Assembly: GCF_017876405.1 (NCBI RefSeq)
Contig: NZ_JAGINW010000001.1
Coordinates: forward strand, 4,663,203 to 4,727,202
DNA length: 64,000 nt
From: Kibdelosporangium banguiense
Lineage (GTDB): Bacteria > Actinomycetota > Actinomycetes > Mycobacteriales > Pseudonocardiaceae
Direction: 5' to 3'
The notes beneath the pieces were generated by a model that was given only the letters and a program-made list of their open reading frames with translations, was not told the DNA's origin and did no database searches. Made by a program: the position numbers and the translations under genes. Shown here piece after piece: positions 8,223 through 16,999 of the stretch (positions are counted from its first letter, which is position 1; each line of letters begins with the position of its first letter).

Positions 8223-11200
8223 TCAGGGGAGGTAGGACTTTCGGTGTTCGCTGCAGAGGTACAGGGTGAGGCCTTCCGGGGTGGTTGTGCGGGAGAGGCC
8301 GCCCCAGGTGCGGTTGGGGTCCAGCTCGAGGAGCATGGCTTCGAGGAAACGGAAGTCGGCGTCGGTGCCGGCGCGGGCTGAGGGGGTGTGGCCGTAGCCC
8401 CGCAGTTCGTCGTCTGTGCTCAGGTCGGAGGGCATCTGGGCGGCGAGTTCCTTCATCAGGTCGCAGTCGGACTTGAGCTGGCTGTCGAGCTGGTCCACGG
8501 CTATGCCGAGGATCGGCCCGGCCAGCGGCGCCGCGTGTTTGAGGACCTTGAGCACGCCTCGTAGGTATGGGCCGGCCTTGCGGAACCATTCGGCGGGCTG
8601 CCGGATCGGGTAGCAGCCCTCCGTTTCGGGCAGCCGGTGCCAGGCGCCGGGTTCCTCACAGTAGAGCCTCAGTTCGTAGCGGCGTTTTCCCTTGACCGAC
8701 ACCAAGGCGAACACGCTGGGGCAGCGGGTCTCCTGTTGCAGCTGGGCGATGTGTTGCAGCCGCATGAACATTCGCTGATTGTATTCGGCATTTCCGTCTA
8801 CTTTGTCCTCGATGCGGGTGATGGTCCGGGCGATCTGGTCGAGGCTCATCCGGGTCATGTCCCGTTCGGACGGCGCGAGTCCGAGCAGAAGCCCGGGTAT
8901 GTCAACGAGTTCGCCGGAATGGTGGCACTCGATGTCGTGCCGCGGCGGAACCCGGGACAGTCGTTTGCTGAGATTGTCGTAGTTGTACAGCTCGGTGCAT
9001 CCGGCTTCGCAGCGGCACGGCACCTGACGGTCGATCTCCAAGCCAGGGAAGCGTTCCAGAGTGCGGTTCAGCCCGTCATCCAAGACGGAGAAGAAAGCCG
9101 CGGGTGACGGCCCGCGAACCGTGAGTTCCACGGTCTTTCGGTGAGTGTCAGCCCGGACCAGGGCGGTCTGCTCGCCATTTTTCAACAGCGCACCCGTACG
9201 CCAGTGAGTGTTGGTGCTGAATCGGTGCGATCGCGCGATGAACCACGTCGGAATGCCCGGAGGCATCGTGTTCAGCCGGTACAGAACGCGAATCTCCTGC
9301 GAGCCGGCCAAAGCGTCCCACTGCTGCTGGTACGTCGGAGGGTTCCACGAAAGCCGTTCCACCACAAGGCTGACATCGTCCGGACGCCCGTCGACCCGGT
9401 ACGACAGGTCGTACTTGTCCATCATGCCAAGGAAATGGTCCCGCATGCCCTGATCGAGATCCCACCAGAGCTCGTTGAGGTGCTCACGCGACAACAGCCC
9501 GTGCGAAGCGGCCACTTCTTCGCTGTCGAGCACTTTGCTGATGTACTCGTTGACCCATTCCGGCTTGAGGATCACGGTCCGGCACAGCTCGGGATCCTCG
9601 CTGTAGTAAAGAATGTCGCCCAGCTCGTGCAAGGCCCGGGCGATGTACCGCTGCTGCACCGGATCTTCCAGGCCGACCGACGCCATCATCCGCCACATCC
9701 GCTCCGGAGTGCAGTGCTTGTGCTCCGAGCCGCGCAGCACGGCCGCGCCGTTGAGCCACGTGACCGGCCATTCGGACCCCATCAGCGGCAGGTCGGCCGC
9801 GGCATCGGCCAAGCACGTGCGCAGCGCCTCGATTCCGGTGGCAGTCTCGTTGTCCACCGACATACTGCCCACGATCATTCTGTATTCACGTTGCAGATCG
9901 TCCAGCGGCAGATCGACCGGCCGGTCGGTGATGTGGGTGGCGACCAGGATGATCGGCGACTCCGGGGCCCGCGCGGAGATGATGTCCAGCCAGTACCGCA
10001 GTTTGCCCTGCTCCCAGCCGTGCCGGGAGTTCCACAGCAGCAGGAACAGCGACCGGTTGGTCAGGAAGAACTGGTGCGTGGCGTGGTAGATCTCCTGCCC
10101 GCCGAAGTCCCACGCGGACAGCGTCATATCGACGTCGGCAAGATGCGGGTGCGCCAGCGGGAGATCGAGGATCTGCAGCCCGTGCGTGGACGGCTCTTGC
10201 GGGTCGAAGGTCTCTCCGCTCAACGCCTTCACCAGCGACGTCTTGCCGACCCCGCCCTCGCCCACGACCAGCAGCTTGGAACTCCACTGTGCCTCGGATC
10301 CCTGCATCCGCGCCCGGAGGAACGCCATCGCCGAGCCGGTCCCGTCGGCGATCTCCGGCGGCGGACTGATGAGGGGATTGCCCGCGACGAAGAGATCGGT
10401 GAGCCTGGGCAGATCGGTCAGCCAGTCCGGCAGATGACCGATGAGGTTGTTGGACAGCTCCAGGTACCGCAACGTCTTCAGGTCGGCGAAGCTGTCGGGC
10501 AGCACGCCGATCTCGTTGTCCAGCACCGCAAGGTGATCCAGTTCGGGAAGGGTGCCGATGCTCTCCGGCAGGGCGGTCAGCTTGTTGCGCCCGGCGTAGA
10601 TGCTGTCCAGTCCACGCAGCTCGCCGATGGCCTCAGGCAGGTTGGTCAGCTGGTTGCCGTACATCACCAGTGTCTGCAGGTTACGCAGATCCGGCAGCCA
10701 TCGCGGCAGATCCGTCAGGTAGTTGCGATTCATGTTGAGTGTTCTCAGCCCGGTCATCCCCGCCAGGCAGCCGGGTACCTCGGTGAACCTGTTCTCGCTC
10801 AGGAACAGATACCTCAGCTCAGTCAGATCGGCGAACCGGGCGGGCAGCTCATGCAGGCGGTTCTCGCTGAAGTCCAGCCACACCAACCGGGAGAGCCCGC
10901 TGATCCAGCCGGGAATCTCGACCAGGCCGTTGGACTTGGCGTAGAGGAGGGTCAGCTGGGTGAGCTCGGCCAGCCATTCGGGCAGGGCGATGAGCCCGCA
11001 ACCGTTGATCGTCAGCTCCCGCAGGCCGGTCATCGCGGCCAGCCACGTGGGCAGCTCGGTGATCTCGTTGTCGCCGAGAGACAGTTCGGTGAGGCCCGTC
11101 TGACCGGCCAGCCAGTCGGGCACCCGGGACAGTTTGTTCGTGGCGAAGGACAACCTGCGCAGGCCCCTGACCGGTGGGATGCCGGTCAGCCGGTTGCCGT

Positions 11201-11888
11201 CGACATGCAGGTCGCGCAGTGCCGGGAAGGCGCTGATCCAGCCCGGGAGTCCATCCAGGTTGTTGTAGCGGATGTCCAGCCGCGCCAGGTGCCTCAGCCC
11301 GGTCAGGGAGTCAGGCAGGCTGGTCAGGCCGCATTCCTGGGCGCAGAGGGCAGTCAGCTCGGTGAAGTCGCCGACCCAGTGCGGCAACTGCTCCAACGGG
11401 TTCTCGCTCACGGTCAGCACGCGCAGCCGATTCATCCCGGCGAGCCAGTCGGGGAGCCTGGTCACCTTCCCGCTGCCGATGTTGAGCCTGACCAGGTCAG
11501 GCAGCAAGGACAGCCATACCGGGACCTCGGTGGCACCCGCGTTGCCCAGTGCAAGCTCGGTCAGCTGGGTGAGCTCGCCCAGCTCAGGTGGTATGGCGGC
11601 GAACTTGTTGAAGTTGCTGAGCAGCGATGTCAGGTTCCGCAGCCGGAGAACGGGCTGCGGGAAGACCTTGAAGTCGTTGGCCCGGATGTCGAGCTTCGTC
11701 AGCGCAGGCAGGCCGGCGATCCAGCCGGGAAGCTCCGCCAGCCGGTTGGTGTTGAGTTTGAGTTCGGTGAGATCGGTCATCCCAGCGAGTGCAGGCGGCA
11801 GTTCACGCAGCCGGAGACTGGACAGATCCAGGGTGGTGGCGCCGGTTTCGCGGGCTTCGCGGATGCGGCGGACTGCCTCGGGGACCAT
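8223..11888 (-). CDS. LRR-Roc-COR (ROCO family) GTPase
   Basis: A 1221-aa protein. The N-terminal ~500 residues are about twenty leucine-rich repeats with a ~23-residue period (LTELKLNTNRLAELPGWIAGL type). A Roc GTPase domain follows: P-loop GEGGVGKTS near residue 542, switch II DFGGQE near 593, and a THITD base-recognition motif near 648. After that comes a COR region (about 680-950) and a C-terminal tail with a Cys cluster (CRCEAGC) and a helical end. Roco proteins are dimeric G proteins related to human LRRK2; bacterial roles are mostly unknown. The frame extends to a TTG at 11957, but the ATG at 11888 has a better upstream GGAAAG and keeps the gene clear of hisH. It is inserted between the his blocks. 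Confidence 0.88.
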   Translation of the reverse strand: MVPEAVRRIREARETGATTLDLSSLRLRELPPALAGMTDLTELKLNTNRLAELPGWIAGLPALTKLDIRANDFKVFPQPVLRLRNLTSLLSNFNKFAAIPPELGELTQLTELALGNAGATEVPVWLSLLPDLVRLNIGSGKVTRLPDWLAGMNRLRVLTVSENPLEQLPHWVGDFTELTALCAQECGLTSLPDSLTGLRHLARLDIRYNNLDGLPGWISAFPALRDLHVDGNRLTGIPPVRGLRRLSFATNKLSRVPDWLAGQTGLTELSLGDNEITELPTWLAAMTGLRELTINGCGLIALPEWLAELTQLTLLYAKSNGLVEIPGWISGLSRLVWLDFSENRLHELPARFADLTELRYLFLSENRFTEVPGCLAGMTGLRTLNMNRNYLTDLPRWLPDLRNLQTLVMYGNQLTNLPEAIGELRGLDSIYAGRNKLTALPESIGTLPELDHLAVLDNEIGVLPDSFADLKTLRYLELSNNLIGHLPDWLTDLPRLTDLFVAGNPLISPPPEIADGTGSAMAFLRARMQGSEAQWSSKLLVVGEGGVGKTSLVKALSGETFDPQEPSTHGLQILDLPLAHPHLADVDMTLSAWDFGGQEIYHATHQFFLTNRSLFLLLWNSRHGWEQGKLRYWLDIISARAPESPIILVATHITDRPVDLPLDDLQREYRMIVGSMSVDNETATGIEALRTCLADAAADLPLMGSEWPVTWLNGAAVLRGSEHKHCTPERMWRMMASVGLEDPVQQRYIARALHELGDILYYSEDPELCRTVILKPEWVNEYISKVLDSEEVAASHGLLSREHLNELWWDLDQGMRDHFLGMMDKYDLSYRVDGRPDDVSLVVERLSWNPPTYQQQWDALAGSQEIRVLYRLNTMPPGIPTWFIARSHRFSTNTHWRTGALLKNGEQTALVRADTHRKTVELTVRGPSPAAFFSVLDDGLNRTLERFPGLEIDRQVPCRCEAGCTELYNYDNLSKRLSRVPPRHDIECHHSGELVDIPGLLLGLAPSERDMTRMSLDQIARTITRIEDKVDGNAEYNQRMFMRLQHIAQLQQETRCPSVFALVSVKGKRRYELRLYCEEPGAWHRLPETEGCYPIRQPAEWFRKAGPYLRGVLKVLKHAAPLAGPILGIAVDQLDSQLKSDCDLMKELAAQMPSDLSTDDELRGYGHTPSARAGTDADFRFLEAMLLELDPNRTWGGLSRTTTPEGLTLYLCSEHRKSYLP

Positions 11889-11974
11889 GGTTGCCCAGCT
11901 TTCCAGCCGGGGCCGTGGCCTGCGGGTGTTTCGGGTCGAGTGACCTGTTCGGACCAACCGGTAGGCTTTGGGCC

Positions 11975-12601
11975 GTGAACGTTGTCGTGTTGGACTACGG
12001 GTCGGGCAATCTCCGTTCCGTCGAGCGTGCCTTGCGGCGCGTCGGCGCGGACGTCGAGGTGACCGCGGACGTCCATGCGGCGTTGAACGCGGATGGCCTG
12101 GTGGTCCCGGGTGTCGGGGCGTTCGCTGCCTGCATGCAGGGCCTCAAGGCCGTGTCGGGGCATCGCACGGTGGACACGCGGCTGGCCGGTGGGCGCCCAG
12201 TGCTGGGCATCTGCGTCGGGATGCAGATCTTGTTCGAGCGCGGGATCGAGCACGGGCAGGAGACTGAGGGCTGCAACCAGTGGCCGGGCACAGTCGAGCG
12301 GCTCGAGGCCGAGGTCGTCCCGCACATGGGCTGGAACACGCTCCGCGCTCCGCAGGACACGACGTTGTTCGCCGGTCTGCCGGAGGACGCGCGGTTCTAC
12401 TTCGTGCACTCGTACGGCGTGCGCAAGTGGGAGCTTGAGCCGGACACCACGTTCAAGCCCCCACTCGTGACATGGGCGAACCACGGCTGTGATTTTGTTG
12501 CCGCTGTGGAGAACGGTGCGTTGTCCGCGACGCAGTTCCACCCGGAGAAGTCCGGTGACGCCGGTGCGCACCTGCTCAAGAACTGGCTCGGGTCCCTATA
12601 G
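11975..12601 (+). CDS. hisH: Imidazole glycerol phosphate synthase, glutaminase subunit
   Basis: The 208-aa class-I glutamine amidotransferase subunit that supplies ammonia to HisF. The start is taken at GTG 11975, giving MNVVVLDYGSGNLRSV, the standard HisH N-terminus; the longer open frame upstream is antisense to the ROCO gene. The catalytic cysteine is in LGICVGMQILF and the His/Glu pair in TQFHPEKSG. It is isolated from hisB and hisA by minus-strand genes, and its last 6 nt overlap the 3' end of the convergent protease gene. Confidence 0.96.
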   Translation: MNVVVLDYGSGNLRSVERALRRVGADVEVTADVHAALNADGLVVPGVGAFAACMQGLKAVSGHRTVDTRLAGGRPVLGICVGMQILFERGIEHGQETEGCNQWPGTVERLEAEVVPHMGWNTLRAPQDTTLFAGLPEDARFYFVHSYGVRKWELEPDTTFKPPLVTWANHGCDFVAAVENGALSATQFHPEKSGDAGAHLLKNWLGSL

Positions 12602-14962
12602 GACCAGTGCCCCCGGAGTCGCGGCCCACGTCGGGAAGTCGGCGACGCCTGCGTTGGTGACGTTGAATCCGCCGTTGCCCGCCGAGAACGCGACTGGGAT
12701 GGATCCCCAGCCGTTGACACCGGTCAGCGCGAGGTCAGTCCGGCCGTCGCCGTTGAAGTCGCGGGCGACGAGCTCAACGCCACCAGTCGACGCCCAGGTC
12801 GGGAAGTCGGCGACGCCCGCGTTGGTGACGTTGAATCCGCCGTTGCCCGCCGAGAACGCGACTGGGATGGAGCCCCAGCTGAGGCCGCCGCTCAGCGAGA
12901 TGTCCGCCAGGCCGTCGGCGTTGAAGTCCTTCGCCACGATCCGCACACCGGCAGTCGTCGCCCAGCCCGGGAAGTTGGCAACCCCGGCGTTGGTGACGTT
13001 GAACCCGCCATTGCCTGCGGAGAAGGCCACCGGGATGGAGCCCCAGCCCGCGACGCCGGTCAGCGCGAGATCGGTCCGGCCGTCGTTGTTGAAGTCGGCG
13101 GTGAGCAGCTTCACGTTCGGTGTCGAGGCCCACGTCGGGAAGTCCGGGACGCCTGCGTTGGTGATGTTGAATCCGCCGTTTCCTGCGGAGAAGGCGACTG
13201 GGATGGATCCCCAGCCGCTGACGCCGGTCAGTGCGAGGTCAGTGCGGCCGTCGGCGTTGAAGTCGCGTGCCACGACTTTGACGTTGGTCGACGAGGCCCA
13301 GGTCGGGAAGTCGGCGACGCCGGCGTTGGTGACGTTGAACGCGCCGTTGCCCGCCGAGAAGGCGACCGGAATGGAGCCCCAGCCGTTCCCGCCCGTCAGT
13401 GCGATGTCCGTGCGGCCGTCGGCATTGAAGTCACCGGTGACGATCTTGACACCCGGAGTGGTTGCCCAGCCTGGGAAGTCGGGCACGGCCGCGTTGGTGA
13501 TGGTGTAGTTCCCGTCGCCGTTGGAGAAGGCCACGGGGATGGAGCCCCAGCCGCCGACGCCCGTCAAAGCGAGGTCGGTACGGCCGTCGCCGTTGTAGTC
13601 GCCCTGCAGGATTTTCACGCCAGGCGACGAGGACCAGGTCGCGAAGTTGGCGACGCCCGCGTTGGTGACGTTGAATCCGCCGTTGCCCGCGGAGAATGCG
13701 GTCGGGATCGATCCCCAGCCCGGTACACCGTTCAGTGCGATGTCGCCGCGGCCGTCGGCGTTGTAGTCGGCGTTGATGTCGGTGACACCGTTGGGAACCG
13801 GCGCGTACAGCAGGAGATTCGGCGACCCGGCCGGGTCAGTGATCACGTTGGGCGTGGCGTTGGTCAGCAGTGCTGCGGTGACCAAAGGCGGTGTGTCGTA
13901 CGGATGGTCCGCGAGCCAGAGCGCAGCGGCACCGGCCACGTGCGGGCTGGCCATGGATGTTCCGTCGATCTCGGCAGTCGCGGTGTCGGACGTGCTCCAC
14001 GACGAGACGATGTCCACGCCAGGCGCGAAGATGTCCGTGCATCCTCCCCAGTTGGAGAAGGTGGCCCGGCGGTCGTTGACGTCAGATGCGTTCACGGTGA
14101 TCGCTGCGGGCACGCGTGCGGGGGAGTAGTTGCACGCGTTGGCATTGGCGTTCGCCGACGCGATGGCGTAGGTGATGCCGGAGTTGATCGAGTTCGCGAC
14201 GGCCTGGTCGACAGCGGCGTTCGCGCCGCCGCCGAGGCTCATGTTCGCCACGGCCGGCTTGACCGCGTTCGCCGTCACCCAGTTGACACCGCTGATGACT
14301 GATTCCCAGGTGCCGCCGCCGGAGCAGTTCAGCACCTTCACCGCGACCAGGCTGACACCCTTGGCCACGCCGTACTGCGAGCCGCCGATCGTGCCCGCGA
14401 CGTGCGTCCCGTGGCCGTTGCAGTCGGTGTTGTTGCCGTCGATCGTGTTGACACCCCAGCTCGCGCGGCCGCCGAACGTGGTGTGCGAAGTGCGTATTCC
14501 GGTGTCGATGACATATGCCCGGACGTTTGATGCCAGTGTTTCGAAAGTGTATCTGCCATCCCGGGCCTGCTGGCGCTGGTCCACCCGGTCCAATCCCCAG
14601 GATGGCGGGTTCGGCTGGGAGTCCTGAATGTCGACCCGGCCATTTTCCTGAACAAAGGACACGTTCGGATTCGACGCCAGCTGGGCCGCTTGCTTGGCGC
14701 TCATCCGGGCGGCGAACCCGTTCAGCGCGTGCCGCCAAGTCGAGGTGACAGTACCGCCGTACTTGCTGGTCAGAGAGTCTGCTGTGCTGACAGTGTGGTC
14801 TTTCAGAACGACGATATAACTGTCCGGAACCGCGTCGGAAACGGTTCGGATCGATGCTGTTTCGGCCGCTGCCGACGGCGCTGCGAGGGCGACAGCCGCG
14901 GTCGTGCAGGCGATTGCGGCTGTCAATAGTCTGCCGGGGCTAAATGATCTGAGCAAATGCAT
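12596..14962 (-). CDS. Secreted subtilisin-like serine protease with seven FG-GAP/VCBS repeats
   Basis: A 788-aa exported protease. An N-terminal signal peptide (LLTAAIACTTAAVALAAPSAAA) precedes an inhibitor-I9 propeptide (DSYIVVLKDH...) and an S8 catalytic domain. The triad is visible as Asp in YVIDTGIRTSH, His in NGHGTHVAGTIGG and Ser in GTSMASPHVAGAA. The C-terminal ~400 residues are seven ~56-aa repeats with calcium-binding DFNADGRTD motifs followed by GWGSIPVAFSAGNGGF, as in FG-GAP beta-propeller repeats. ATG 14962 is preferred over ATG 14971 because GAGAG sits about 9 nt upstream of it. The gene faces away from hisA, leaving a 184-nt divergent promoter region (14963-15146). Confidence 0.92.
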   Translation of the reverse strand: MHLLRSFSPGRLLTAAIACTTAAVALAAPSAAAETASIRTVSDAVPDSYIVVLKDHTVSTADSLTSKYGGTVTSTWRHALNGFAARMSAKQAAQLASNPNVSFVQENGRVDIQDSQPNPPSWGLDRVDQRQQARDGRYTFETLASNVRAYVIDTGIRTSHTTFGGRASWGVNTIDGNNTDCNGHGTHVAGTIGGSQYGVAKGVSLVAVKVLNCSGGGTWESVISGVNWVTANAVKPAVANMSLGGGANAAVDQAVANSINSGITYAIASANANANACNYSPARVPAAITVNASDVNDRRATFSNWGGCTDIFAPGVDIVSSWSTSDTATAEIDGTSMASPHVAGAAALWLADHPYDTPPLVTAALLTNATPNVITDPAGSPNLLLYAPVPNGVTDINADYNADGRGDIALNGVPGWGSIPTAFSAGNGGFNVTNAGVANFATWSSSPGVKILQGDYNGDGRTDLALTGVGGWGSIPVAFSNGDGNYTITNAAVPDFPGWATTPGVKIVTGDFNADGRTDIALTGGNGWGSIPVAFSAGNGAFNVTNAGVADFPTWASSTNVKVVARDFNADGRTDLALTGVSGWGSIPVAFSAGNGGFNITNAGVPDFPTWASTPNVKLLTADFNNDGRTDLALTGVAGWGSIPVAFSAGNGGFNVTNAGVANFPGWATTAGVRIVAKDFNADGLADISLSGGLSWGSIPVAFSAGNGGFNVTNAGVADFPTWASTGGVELVARDFNGDGRTDLALTGVNGWGSIPVAFSAGNGGFNVTNAGVADFPTWAATPGALVL
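12600..13775 (-). repeat. Seven tandem ~168-bp coding repeats (FG-GAP units)
   Basis: The 3' half of the protease gene consists of seven direct repeats of about 168 bp (56 codons). Each encodes a D-x-N-x-DG-x-x-D calcium loop and the phrase GNGGFNVTNAG. Sequence identity between units is high at DNA level, suggesting recent expansion or gene conversion and making unit number prone to change or mis-assembly. Confidence 0.85.
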
Positions 14963-15146
14963 GATTGTCATCTCTCGGTTTGATGGGACGCGCACTTGCG
15001 GTTTCAGATCCTGGCCATCCGGAAGGCGGGCCGGTAGTTGGGAATTTTTACACCGGGATTCCTGTAACGAATTGTGGTCTGTCCATTGCGGATACACAGT
15101 CGGCCGGTGGGTGGGTTGCCGCCCATGGCGCAGTAGAGTCTTCGCC

Positions 15147-15878
15147 GTGACATTGACGCTGCTCCCGGCCGTTGACGTGGCCGACGGCCTGGCCGTCCGC
15201 CTTGTGCAGGGCGAAGCCGGTACCGAGACCGGCTACGGTGACCCGCTGGAGGCCGCGCTGGCCTGGCAACGCGACGGCGCGGAGTGGATCCACCTGGTGG
15301 ACCTCGACGCCGCGTTCGGCCGTGGGTCCAACCGTGAGCTGCTCGCCGAGGTCGTCGGCAAGCTGGATGTCCAGGTGGAACTGTCCGGTGGCATCCGCGA
15401 CGACGAGTCGCTGAAGGCCGCGTTGGCAACCGGCTGCCGTCGAGTGAACCTGGGCACCGCCGCGCTGGAGCACCCGGAGTGGTGCGCGAAAGTGGTGGCC
15501 GAGTACGGCGACAAGGTCGCGGTCGGGCTGGACGTCCGGATCACCGAGGCCGGGCACCGGCTCTCCGCGCGCGGCTGGACCCAGGACGGCGGCGACCTGT
15601 GGGACGTGCTCGACCGCCTCGACCGCGATGGCTGCAGCCGTTACGTGGTCACCGACGTCAGCAAGGACGGCACACTGCGCGGACCGAACCTCGAGCTGCT
15701 GAGCGAGGTCTGCGCCCGCACCGACGCACCGGTGATCGCGTCCGGCGGAGTGTCCAGTGTGGACGACCTACTCGCGATCGCGGCACTCGGCCCGGACGGC
15801 GTGGAAGGCGCGATCGTCGGAAAAGCCTTGTACGCCGGGGCATTCACTCTTTCTGAGGCTCTTGCCGCGACGCGTTGA
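15147..15878 (+). CDS. priA: Phosphoribosyl isomerase A (HisA/TrpF bifunctional type)
   Basis: A 243-aa (beta/alpha)8 isomerase acting on ProFAR in histidine synthesis. In actinobacteria the PriA form also carries out the TrpF step of tryptophan synthesis. The start is GTG 15147, giving VTLTLLPAVDVADGLAVRL. Catalytic Asp residues are in PAVDVADG and VTDVSKDGTLRGPN, with phosphate-binding ELSGGIRDD and IASGGVSSVDDL. The window's trp operon has no trpF, consistent with a dual role. The 3' end overlaps the convergent Clp-N gene by 35 nt. Confidence 0.95.
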   Translation: MTLTLLPAVDVADGLAVRLVQGEAGTETGYGDPLEAALAWQRDGAEWIHLVDLDAAFGRGSNRELLAEVVGKLDVQVELSGGIRDDESLKAALATGCRRVNLGTAALEHPEWCAKVVAEYGDKVAVGLDVRITEAGHRLSARGWTQDGGDLWDVLDRLDRDGCSRYVVTDVSKDGTLRGPNLELLSEVCARTDAPVIASGGVSSVDDLLAIAALGPDGVEGAIVGKALYAGAFTLSEALAATR

Positions 15879-16569
15879 CCGCGGCCTGGATGATCGTCTC
15901 GATGCCGGTGACGTCGACGCCGGCTTCGAGGAGGATGTCCTTGGCGAAGGTGTCGTCCAGTGCCAGCAGGCCGAGCAGGATGTGTTCGGTGCCAACGTAG
16001 TGGTGGCCGAGGCGGAGTGCTTCGCGGGCGGTCAGCTCGAGCACCTTTTTGGACTGGGCGGTGAACGGGATGTGGCCGATGGGCGGGTTCTCGACGGCTG
16101 GGCCCAGTTTCGACGTGACCAGCTCGCGGACGCGTTCGTGCGTTCCGCCGAGCGACACGATCGCCCGCGCGGCCAGGCCCTCCGGCACGGTGAGCAACCC
16201 GAGCAGGATGTGCCCCGGCGTGATCTCCGCGTGCTTGAGCTGGAGCGCTTCCTGTTGTGAGGCAACGGTTGCCTTGCGTGCGTAGTCGGTGAAGCGGGCG
16301 AACTGGGAGACGTCCGCGGTGACCGGTGAGTTGGGTGTGAATCTCTTCTGCGCGGCCTGTTTGGTCACGCCCATGCTCTGGCCGATGTCGGTCCAGGACG
16401 CGCCGGAGTGCCGTGCGCGGTCGACGAAGTGGCCGATCAGGTGGTCGGCGAGTTCGTCGAGGTGCTGGCCGATGAGCACGGCGTCGCTCAGCCGTTTCAA
16501 CGGGTCGCCGTCCGGGTGGAGTCGCTCCACTGTGTCGATGAGTTCGCCGAGGCGGGGTGTGTTTGTCAT
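15844..16569 (-). CDS. HTH-containing Clp N-terminal repeat protein (putative autoregulator)
   Basis: A 241-aa protein. The N-terminal ~80 residues contain a helix-turn-helix-like segment (ASWTDIGQSMGVTKQAAQKRF). The rest is a pair of Clp-N (ClpA/ClpC N-terminal) repeats: HAEITPGHILLGLLTVPEG and HHYVGTEHILLGLLALDD. No AAA+ ATPase domain follows, so it is not a Clp chaperone; it is likely a regulator that uses Clp-N for protein or ligand recognition. A striking double palindrome directly abuts its ATG (see 16571-16617), suggesting autoregulation. No Shine-Dalgarno is visible, so the mRNA may be leaderless. Confidence 0.82.
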   Translation of the reverse strand: MTNTPRLGELIDTVERLHPDGDPLKRLSDAVLIGQHLDELADHLIGHFVDRARHSGASWTDIGQSMGVTKQAAQKRFTPNSPVTADVSQFARFTDYARKATVASQQEALQLKHAEITPGHILLGLLTVPEGLAARAIVSLGGTHERVRELVTSKLGPAVENPPIGHIPFTAQSKKVLELTAREALRLGHHYVGTEHILLGLLALDDTFAKDILLEAGVDVTGIETIIQAAVNASRQEPQKE

Positions 16570-16570
16570 G

Positions 16571-16617
16571 CGTCAACTTTAGGTTGACGATGACGGGTCG
16601 TCAACCTGAAGTTGACG
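16571..16617. promoter_or_regulatory. Double palindromic operator upstream of the Clp-N/HTH gene
   Basis: Two 19-bp dyads with GTCAAC-N5-GTTGAC cores (16571-16589 and 16599-16617) are centred 28 bp apart. Each arm is self-palindromic and the two arms are inverted copies with one mismatch. The left site touches the ATG of the Clp-N/HTH gene; the right site encodes the last codons and stop of the PPOX gene. This looks like a dimer-of-dimers operator for the adjacent HTH protein. Confidence 0.65.
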
Positions 16618-16990
16618 ACGTGACGGCGTAGCAGAGTGTGCCCTTCGCGCCACGGAAGATCCGGCTGCTGTAGATCACCAGCCAGCCGCTCGGGCCGTAC
16701 TTGCGGGCCATGACGCGGCGCATCCGGGCGGTCTCGGCCGCGTCGAGCAGGCGGGCGACACCGGGGATCGGCTCGCTCTTGGGTTTGCCGCGCAGGTCGC
16801 ACTCGGCGAGTTCGACGTTCTGGTTGCGGCGCAACCGCTTGACCTTCCAGGAGTCCGAGCGCGTCCAGAAGATCAGCTCTTCGCCGTCGCGCGCCGACCA
16901 GACCGGCGTGGAGACCTTGGTGCCGTCCTTGCGGAACGTCGTGACAAGCACGTACTTGCTGTCGGCCAGCCTGGCCAGCTCCTGATCCAC
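16601..16990 (-). CDS. PPOX-class (F420/flavin-dependent) oxidoreductase
   Basis: A 129-aa split-barrel flavin/F420-binding protein of the actinobacterial PPOX class. Typical text is SKYVLVTTFRKDGTKVSTPVW near the N-terminus, then WKVKRLRRNQNVELAECDLRG. It starts with GTG at 16990. The end of the gene is unusual: its last codons (TSSTSG and stop) are provided by the right half of the palindromic operator of the downstream Clp-N gene, so the C-terminus is probably dictated by the regulatory DNA. The substrate is unknown. Confidence 0.88.
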   Translation of the reverse strand: MDQELARLADSKYVLVTTFRKDGTKVSTPVWSARDGEELIFWTRSDSWKVKRLRRNQNVELAECDLRGKPKSEPIPGVARLLDAAETARMRRVMARKYGPSGWLVIYSSRIFRGAKGTLCYAVTSSTSG

Positions 16991-16999
16991 GCGTGCAGG

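Noticed and set aside
9141..11978. A 945-residue open frame on the plus strand opposite the ROCO gene
   Set aside because: Its product is Gln/Arg/Pro/Gly-rich repeats that mirror the LRR codons. The minus frame has clear LRR, Roc and COR motifs, so this is an antisense shadow.
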